From Rodentolepis nana (Eukaryota; Platyhelminthes; Cestoda; Cyclophyllidea; Hymenolepididae): a stretch of DNA of 13,718 nt. Made by a program: the position numbers and the translations under genes. Below the pieces are notes generated by a model that made no database searches, was not told the origin of the DNA, and saw nothing but the letters and a program-made list of their open reading frames with translations. The stretch covers positions 1 through 13,718 of the forward strand of contig UZAE01014534.1 of assembly GCA_900617975.1 (NCBI GenBank), read 5' to 3'. Below, one piece after another: positions 1-8,900 of the stretch; position 1 is the stretch's first letter; the number at the start of each line of letters is the position of its first letter.

Positions 1-53
1 TATAAAGGTTGACCTAATCCCAATTTCCCTATATATCAAGTATAAACAAATGT

Positions 54-388
54 ATTTATTTATTTATTTATTTATATCAAATGGCAAGCGTTTTGATGGT
101 TATCATTAGCCCTTTAGCTGACTTCGGGCTTCACAGAGGGAAAGGAACATCAAAGTGAGAAGAATTCAGGAGGGGAAATAGAGGGGTGTTTCAAAGATGT
201 AAAAGAGATAGACACAAAGGTAGAAAAAAGGTGAGGTGAGTGCTGTGGAAGTAGACGAATATGGCATACAGTGGGGTGATGGTATTTTGAAGTCAGAAAT
301 CAACTACCGGTTTATAGACTTTTTTACCCTATGAGTATACGTTGCCCAGGGTGCACCACGTGGAGGTAAGTCTATCGCACACCCCATA
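54..388 (-). repeat. SINE-like retroposon, copy A
   Basis: Read on the minus strand: head GGGGTGTGCGATAGACTTAC, then CTCCACGTGGTGCACCCTGG, a pyrimidine-rich body, and the 3' end AAGGGCTAATGATAACCATC, CTTGCCATTTGATA and (AAAT)n tail. A 10-bp target-site duplication AAACAAATGT lies at 44-53 and 389-398. I do not see convincing pol III A and B boxes, so the origin of the head is unknown. Four more copies occur in the window. Confidence 0.88.
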
Positions 389-398
389 AAACAAATGT

Positions 399-1048
399 GA
401 GTTCATCCAAAAAGAAGAAGAAATCGTATTTGCAATTTCTTAAGTAATTCGCACAAGTTCGTAAAGATTTTTAGTAGGGCAATCGATGCATATTTGCAAC
501 AATAATTAGTCCAGTTAATTATTTTAGATAATTATTCAAATGATAATTAACCGGAAATTACATGGGAATAAATATTGCAATCTCCCGGGGGATAAGTGTT
601 TTTAAGATTCAAAAGTACATTTAAGACTTGAAATTTAATATTTAACTAAATGCTAGAGGTGAGCGAACATAGGTTGCGGAAATAAAACTCATTTAAACAA
701 TCATTTACGGAAATGCTTATATTTTTGAAGTGAAAAGTCTAGAAATATTCAAGGAAACAAAATTGGAAGAGAGGTGCGTGGAAAGCAAGCCAAACACCCC
801 TAGTGGACTTTAGGCGAGAATTATGTTTTTCTTTCTGTTTTGTTACCAAGAGCCTCCAATATAGTTGTCAAAAGTAAACGGTTGAATTGATCTGAAAGTT
901 GGCATGAAAAGAGAAAGAAACCCACCCTAATCAAAAAAAATGCGCCGAGGGGAGGTAACATGCAGCCATTTTCATTAAAAAATCTCATTCTATCAACTTG
1001 ACAATTGAATGGTTTTGACAAGCAATTATCAGGGTTTGTGTCAACAAA
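399..1048. other. AT-rich stretch without recognised gene
   Basis: Many stops in all frames and no splice-flanked coding segment seen. The minus-strand 76-codon frame at 821-1051 shows no recognisable composition or motif. Confidence 0.6.
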
Positions 1049-1367
1049 CATTTATATTTATATCAAATGGCAGGCGTCTTGATGGTTATCATTAGCCCTA
1101 TAGTTGACTTCAGACTTCACAGAGGGGAAGGAACATCAAATTGAAAAAGTCGAGAGGGGGGAACAGAAGAGTGTTTCAAAGGTGTAAGAGACAAACACAA
1201 AGGTAGAAAAAAGGTGAGGTGAGTACCGTGAAGGGATCGAATATGGCCTAGAGTGAGGTGATGGTAATTTAAAGTGAGTAGTCAACTGCCAGTTAATAGA
1301 CTTTTTTGCCGTATGAGCATACATTGCCCAGGGTGCACCACGTGGAGGTAAGTCTATCACACACCTC
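1049..1367 (-). repeat. SINE-like retroposon, copy B
   Basis: Same head, body and 3' end as copy A (for instance GGTGCACCACGTGGAGGTAA near 1332 on the plus strand, and ATATCAAATGGCAGGCGTCT near 1060). The tail is short (TTTATATTTATA). No clear target-site duplication, so it may be older. Confidence 0.86.
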
Positions 1368-2449
1368 TAATTGGGTAATATAAGAAGACATTATTGTCTG
1401 GCTTTATCAAACTGAAACTTCGTATAAACGAGTACGTCCATTCTCCAAGGAGGCTGATTTGATATAAAACAAAGAAAAAAGAAAAAGGTGGATGATCTTT
1501 CCCATTAACAAGAATACTGCTATGGTAAATTAAATAAATTCAGCCATTTTTGGTACTCCTAATCTCTTTCATATGCCTTTCAAACTGTGCCCAAATTAAT
1601 TGGATCTATGGGGTTTGCAAAGTGGCAGATATTTCTTGGGTGGTTGTATTAAAGTGGTACATTGGTGATACATTTATGATACTAAGATCTTGCTGCGGCC
1701 GCATTAATCAAATCACTTTCCCTCTGTAAATGCCCACTCAGAGTTGCGTGCTACCACGTCACCGAAACTCGACTTTGTTCTAACACAGAAAAAGTAAAGA
1801 ATGAGCTCATTTAATGTGTACATTTAATTAGGAGAACAGAGTTGACAAAATTATGGGCTGCAATTTAAAACTTCATATTTTTTAAATTTTCAAGAAAGTC
1901 AGAATAAGGTTAAAAAAATTGAAAAAAATAAGCAACATTCAAGAAATTCCTTATTTTTCCATAAAATAATTAATGACGTAAAAGATCCTTTCTTTATATG
2001 CAAATTTGCATCAATTGGTTTTCACCGTAAGTGAATATGTTTTTAAACAAAGAGAGAGGCATATTAAATACACCCATAAACATTTTTTTTTCAAGAGGTA
2101 ACAAGGAGTTAATTAAATCAAGAAATAGTTTGGTGAACAAAAATTTGGTGCCATTGGCAACAGTTACGAGCTAATAATATGCCTGTTGGGATGAGTGATA
2201 TTTTCAAGGTGGTGGAGGTAGAATTAAAAATCGAAACTATGCAACCTAAATACTCAACCAAAAAAACCAGTTTGCTCCTGAGCGAGTGGGTTTCTTTCTG
2301 GAATCTAAAAAAAAGATGAGCCCAAGTGAAGTCATAGCTTTGAAGCAACGACTTCAGTGTCAACCAACCAATGATCTTTTTTTTGCACTCCACACCAACA
2401 AATGACGCTTCTGCTGCAGAGACGTCAAACATCAAATTCCTTCTTCCCA
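1368..2449. other. AT-rich stretch without recognised gene
   Basis: Downstream of the ATPase 3' end. Poly-A/T runs and scattered stops; a NotI-type GCGGCCGC octamer at about 1695 is the only GC-rich island. No promoter or RNA gene is evident. Confidence 0.6.
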
Positions 2450-2646
2450 AATTTATTTCAAAATGGCATCTCAAAAAAAGAGGAGGGGGAGGAGGAGGCA
2501 TAAGAATGAAAGTCCAAAGGGCGGGGACACGGGAGGGGGAGGAGGAGTAAGAAAGCACCAAGGGGAGAAAAGGTAATTTCATAGGAAAGACGAAAAAGAA
2601 CACGATATTTTGAGATGCGGAAAAGGCGATAGAGTGGATAGAGGAC
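2450..2646 (-). promoter_or_regulatory. Probable 3' UTR with AATAAA poly(A) signal
   Basis: On the minus strand an AATAAA hexamer lies at 2457-2452, about 190 nt after the ATPase stop, and is the first one met. The UTR contains a pyrimidine-rich tract (GGA-rich on the plus strand, about 2465-2560). The cleavage site itself cannot be seen. Confidence 0.5.
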
Positions 2647-2931
2647 TTAGGAAAGACCCGGGTTATGCAGAGGGAGCACGGGGATCTTGGCAGCGTCGGC
2701 TGGGCCTTTCCTCTGCTCAACATTACTGCTCTTAGTACGGTAACGGTAGATCCCCTTCTCGTCCGCCTTTTTGGACACCATGACGCCACTACCCTCCTCA
2801 GTACCGGCATTATCAGGTCCCTCTCCCCCCTCATCAACAACGCACTCCTTGTAAGCTTGTTCTTCTTGATGGCATTGTTTCAACAAATCACGCAGTTCAG
2901 AGGCACCCAAAGAACGACACCGAAGTCGATT
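2647..2931 (-). CDS. ATP13A: ATP13A terminal exon, hydrophilic C-terminal tail and stop
   Basis: Ninety-four codons and TAA. The acceptor is TCTTATTTTTAG, and the frame is open from the first base in the phase given by the upstream donor. It reads [20 protein letters not shown], then [20 protein letters not shown] and a Lys/Ser-rich end. [19 protein letters not shown] looks like a short amphipathic helix. No recognisable domain. Support comes from good splice signals on both sides of a 68-nt intron, matching phase and a 95-codon open frame, not from homology. A TTG near its beginning could be mistaken for a start. Confidence 0.75.
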   Translation of the reverse strand, partial: NRLRCRSLGASELRDLLKQCHQEEQAYKECVVDEGGEGPDNAGTEEGSGVMVSKKADEKGIYRYRTKSSNVEQRKGPADAAKIPVLPLHNPGLS

Positions 2932-5900
2932 CTAAAAATAAGAGATGTGGATGATGTTTACATTTATAGTGAGCTTTTAATTCAATTGACACGACTTACA
3001 TGCAAAGCAGAATGGCAACGTTTGCGAGTAGCAGTTGGATTCACATTGACAGTGATACCATTCAACAATTGATGATCGTTGGGTTTTATCTCGTCGTCGC
3101 TAGAACAAGAACAGGAATCTTCTCTCAATCGATCACCGGAGTAGTGGCGCATTCTCTCTTGATGGTGGTCCTCAGCGAAGAACTCAGCGCGGATATCCTG
3201 AATACTCGCTGAACGGATTATTGGAGGCCAATCACCGGCCATTCTATCGATCTCCTCGCGAATGCGCTCGTAGTCTTTGTGGGAGATTGAGTGTGGGAAG
3301 AGTGCTTTTTTAAGCTCTCGCATTTGTAGACGGAATGAGACACCTTCAACAAGGGCCTCGATCAAGTAGCCTAGAAGGAAGTTCGCTATGGCAAATTGGA
3401 TGACCATAATTCGCATGAAGTACGTAGGATACACGATCAACTGAAACATAGCAATGAGAAATCAGTGAGGTCAATTGAGATTATTAGTTGATCTTAACTA
3501 AAGACGCATAATTTCCTTTCCTAGAGGGCGATCTTAATGGCACTCAAAGTAAGCAATAGATTAATGATTCTCCATTTGGATCTAAATGATGAAAGATTTT
3601 AATGTTCAAAAGTTCAAAACCATATATCCTTGAAATCGGTGAAATCGAGTCCCATCACAGCCTCTAAGCTCCTGATGTGAAGTCTGAATTCTTTCACACC
3701 TCACCTACCCCTGAACAGACATTGCTCCGAAAAAAGCTTCAAATGAAGTCAACAACTCCGAATATTTCTAATCGCGTAGGAATAATTGCGATGTGACATT
3801 TACTGTTCACTCACTCCTACCACAAGCCTTTAGAGTATGCAACTGAAGAGACGTTTAAATAAATATATATGTAATCAGGAAAATAGGACTAACGCCGAAG
3901 AAGTCCAGTAGTGATTGGCCCTCGTAGAGGTTGATGAAGAGATTGATCCCCAGAATAAGCAGAATGTTGCCAGTAAAGAGGTCTAAAGAGAAGGGGGTAC
4001 GAAAAAAGACGTCATTGAGTGATGCTTATTCCACCTCCTCTCAAGTACCAAGTACACTAGTGTGCACTTGTGTGTGTGTGTGTGTGTTTGACAACAGGGG
4101 GCGGTGTCGAGAAGTGCACTGGATTTACGACTTACAGTTAGTGTATATTCTTCGACGGTAAGGTGGACCCTTTGAGAAGATAACTGCGAGAATGATGTAT
4201 TGGTAGCAGGAGAGAAGGAAAATTGCCGTATTCGTTTGGGTATCACTTTCGCTAATCCTGAAAGAGAAGAAAGCGTTTATTAGGCAAGCCTCCAACCCCC
4301 CCCCCCTCAATGAACACATTTCAGCATATCAAAAAGCAACAAACACACACACACACCATGGTTGAGAGTTAATGTAGAAGAATGTGCCGATCTGAGTGGC
4401 CATGATGAGTATTAGTTGACTTCCAAGAGAGAGGAGAGTTGTTGTTGAGACCAGACGCGTTGTTGGGGGTTCTTTCGAAAGATGTTTAAATGGTTGAGTG
4501 TAGGCGACTAGAATAAGCAGAAAACGCCTGTTAAAGAAGCATTCCATCGCTTTCCTCCAAGTATCTAATACAGAGTGTGAGGACAAATATGGTAGTCTCA
4601 TCAATGAAAAAAAAATTTGTGGTAGGAAGCGTCATGACACATTACTCTCAACTGTGACGGAAGAGGACACATCCGAAGACCATGACAGTTTGCACAGATT
4701 TTGTTTGTGCGGTACAAGGAGGTTTCCTTCGATTCCATGCTGGCCAAAGAAACGGTTATTCTGAGCACTGTGCTATTGTTCACGGCAAAAGTTGTCCTCA
4801 TCGAGGGATACCCAACACCATTTCGTAAGACCTATCCCAAGCACTGAACCCTGGAGTTGATGAAGGACAACCAAATGACAATTTCTGAAGTACGTTAACA
4901 GTAACATCTTCGACCTGGGATACGAGGTCACAAGAAGACTGGAGTCAAATTTCTATTCGACCATAGGAAAGAAATTGAAGAACTGGGGTGAGATAATCTT
5001 ACTGGAAATCTCAAGGTGTAACGAACTTAAAGCCCGAACAAAGGAGAAACAGTGGACAGTCACACTCCCCGATATAGCCGACTGGCCAAGAATCGAAGCC
5101 GTTGATGAGTTTAGACTACGTACCGGACACGATTGGCTAGCAAAACACCTTCACAGATTGGGAGTATACACTCAAACCACATGCCCCCTATGTAACCTAC
5201 AGGAGGAAATGGAGAAGACCCACCTGATTCAATGTCCAGCCCTAAAGACAAGGACGGAAAGCCAGAGATACTGGGAAGCAAGAAGACAGCTAATGAACTG
5301 CTATAAATGTACCCCCCCCCCCACCAATGGCGGAAGATGAAGTCAGAGTTTAAGGGCTAATGATAAATATCATAAAGCCTGCCATTTGAAATAATCTTAC
5401 TAGAAATTAAAAATAATGAAAACCAGGTCAATCGTGATCCCTTAGACGTCCGCTATTTACGATATAGACAGAACTGGGCAGAAACCGAGAGAACAAGTCC
5501 TTTCAACAATCAAAGAGCAATCTTATTCTGCCTTTTGCTGCCTGTAAATCTAGTAGCCACACGTCTTGGAAGAAGGAAGTGGCTTTATCGAATGACCTCT
5601 CAACTATATATTGGACTTGAAATAGGCGATCTCAAACAAGTGAAATGCTAAGAACACGAATAAACCAATCGAATCACGAAATATGCAAAGTGCTTAAGAT
5701 GCACTTATTGATTTCAACTATATTATAAAACATTAACAGAGAAGAAGGAAAATTAATTCCTTGAAAGATGAAAAAAAACAACTTGAATAAATTAGGGAGG
5801 GATATTAATGAAACTCACATGTAATGCTAAGGGTCATGATTACAAACAAGTCGATATAGAGAAACTGCATATCTTCTAAAGTCGATTTGACCTGAAAGAA

Positions 5901-8900
5901 GTACACAAGATGAATAATAAAATCGGCACACATTGGGGTTAACATTATTTCATTGCATTACAATGAGACATACAGAGTATAAAATAAGGACAGAGGTAAA
6001 CTGAGTGATGGAATAGCCAATCATGAATTTGAATGTTCCAAAACTGGTAGCCAGTGCGCATCGACCTTCCCGAATGAGTCTTGAAATGCAGGAAATATTC
6101 TGAAGACCTGAAGTGAAAGGACTAGCAACAGAAGCTTCGGCTAGACTCAGAGCAATTCCGGCATGAGCAGCCTTGAGAGCCCCACAATCGTTTGCGCCGT
6201 CACCACACATTGACACAAAGTAGCCGACCGATTGCAGGGCTTCAATCAACTGGGATTTCTGATCGGGAGAGAAGCGAGCAAACACTGTTCCCTTTACAAC
6301 GAGCTGAACAAAAAGAAAGAGAGAGAGAGTGTGTGAAGACATTAGTTAAATGTCACTGTTGGGAAGCGACAGCACGAAGCTCAACTATTCAGCAGATATA
6401 CGCTCATCGTCTACAGATGATATGACAGGTCCAAATGTTCTAAGATGTAATCGAGTTAAAGAGATGTGTGTGGTTGAGGAGTTAGCGAAGAAAGAACTGA
6501 GAAAGGCCAACTTGCCAGTTCCCTAACTCGAAAAGTTTTATTCAAAGCGATTGGTTATGTGGCCCACTGAAATTCTGTCAATAAACATCGAACCAATGAC
6601 TACCAATGTTAAAGGCGTGCATGTTGACCATTTCGAAAGATAAATCGTCCTTAACACAGTCAAAATATGCCTTATTATAAAAGATATCTATTGCACAATT
6701 AAAAAGGTTATAAAAGCTTACCTTTGGAATGAGGGAAGGGAAGTTATCCCGGATAATGGCCCAAGTCTTGCCAGTAATAGCAAGGTGGAAGTCCGGTCGA
6801 TCAACCATCTGTAGCGTAATTCCATGCGCTCCACCCTTTGATCGTTTCGTCCGTTCAGCTTTCTTGATAGAGTCCCCATTACAAGATTCCACGTCGATAT
6901 CCACTGCTTTAACACTATAACTTGAAGTATTTCGTCTACGCTTCAAAAAGGGGAAGAAATTTCGAATTCCAGAGACTTGTTCAGGCTCTCGGATATGTTC
7001 ATCGATGTCTTTCTCCTTCCCATCAATTTTACGTTTTGAAGTGGCCGTCACTTCAATAACTGTTTTGTGAAGATCTTCCGCGTAGTGAAACTGAACAAGC
7101 TCCTTCCAGGAATCGTCAGAGTCGGATAGATTTTCATTCGAAGAGTTGAAAGCTACGCCATTAGGAGTATCTAAAAGGACAGCAGGAGCTGGTTTCTTGG
7201 GAGGTGTTGCAGAAACAATGATTATTCGATCCATCTCATCGATCATCTCACAATCACGAGCAACTGAAAGAGCAGTGAGCATGTTGTCACCGGTTACCAT
7301 AACAGGGCGAATATTGGCAGATTTGAGAAGTTTGATTTCGGGGGCACTTTCTGGTTTAAGTCTGTTCTCCATGACTAACAAGCCGAGAAAATGGAGCTGA
7401 CGTTCAATTGAGTCACGCTGAAGGCGCATGACACGAGTGTATACAACACGGAGAGGTCTCCAAGCGAGAGCCAGGACACGATAACCCTCCCGGGTATATT
7501 CAAGTAACACCTTGTGGAAATCTCGTGGAACTGGGAAAAAAGATTTAAGCTTAAAACATTAGTTAAACTAAATAATACCGGAAGATAACTGAGCATAGAT
7601 ACTTACGAGTTTCTTTTCGGCAGAGGGTTTCAATCATTTCAGGAGAGCCTTTGGTATAAACAGAGAAGTGACTACCGTTGAGAGCACGTGCTATCACAGA
7701 CATTCGTTGGAGAGAGGAACTGAAGGGAAATTGGCGAATGATACCGATTTCATAAGGTAGCGCCTTTAAGAACAGAAAGAGGAAATTATTTATTTTATTT
7801 ATTTATTTCAAATGGCAGGCGGTATGATAGATATCATTAGCTCTTTAGTTGACTTCGTGCTTCACAGAAAGGAAGATGAACATCCAACTGGCAAAAAGTC
7901 GATAGGGGGACAGAATAATGATTCACAGACGTAAAAGAGACAGACACACACAGGTAGAAAAAAGGTGAGGTGAATACTGTGGAATTATTCGAATATGAAA
8001 TGTAATGGGGTCATGGTAGTGTGAAGTCAGAAGTCAACTGCCGATTAATAGACTTCTTTGCCGTATGAGTATACGTTGCCCAGGGTGCACCACGTGGAGG
8101 TAAATCTATCGCACACCCCAAATTGGAAATTATTAAATAATCACAAGAGAAGATAGTGAACCTTATGCAGATAAACTATAACTTCAGTAGATGTGGCGCA
8201 TCCATAACAACAACAGTTTTCTGGCCAAAGAACAACTTCCTTTGAGACACTCCGACTTGAGTACAATTGAATTATCTCTGTTGTCTCAACTGATTTTTCC
8301 GCCTAGGCGATCACAACAAGCTACTATAGTAAGCACGAGTCAGGATTTCTCATCTCTGGAATCTCCTGGTTCCTTGCACTTAGTTCCAAATGCGTTAAAA
8401 GCTAAGTCTAGATCAAATCACCTGGGCTACGGAGGCGATAGCAAATTATAAATTCATGAAATGGTATAAGGCATTGGAAACACTCCCGAGAAATGCTTAC
8501 TATAAGGCCTATATAGTGACATGAGTATTGATTTTAAACAGCTACCCCTAATTCTGCCCACAACTAGCAGGACTAATGCCTAGAAAAAAATTGGATTAAA
8601 TTTCATGTTTTGGATATCTAATGAATTAAAACTTTGACCATTAGTAAACGCTGTTCTTTACGTAGACAATTTGGATGCAACAAGAATCAACGATTTTTAA
8701 ACACACCTAGAATTCTAGAATTAAAACTTAATGCGACCGAACATGTGAACAAGAACTATGTAAAAGCACATTCAATGTCAAAGTTGAAGCACATCATCAA
8801 ACAATAGGTGAATACGATTTCCGATTTAAAAGTCAACAGCAACTCCTCATACTCGCTCCTTAGCATGTTCGTCACTTTTCTACCAATAGAGTATTTCCCG

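Noticed and set aside
2118..2840. 240-codon minus-strand open frame
   Set aside because: It overlaps the terminal ATPase exon in another frame and its 3' UTR; composition (Pro/Phe/Ser-rich from the pyrimidine tract) and lack of motifs mark it as a shadow.
4601..4801. Minus-strand 66-codon frame with several cysteines ([10 protein letters not shown])
   Set aside because: It lies in the ATPase intron between M6 and M7 exons, which join in phase without it. No family match; probably chance or antisense of LINE remnants.
8191..8451. 86-codon plus-strand frame with ATG
   Set aside because: Isolated inside an intron, preceded directly by a stop, no motif and no splice-flanked partner.
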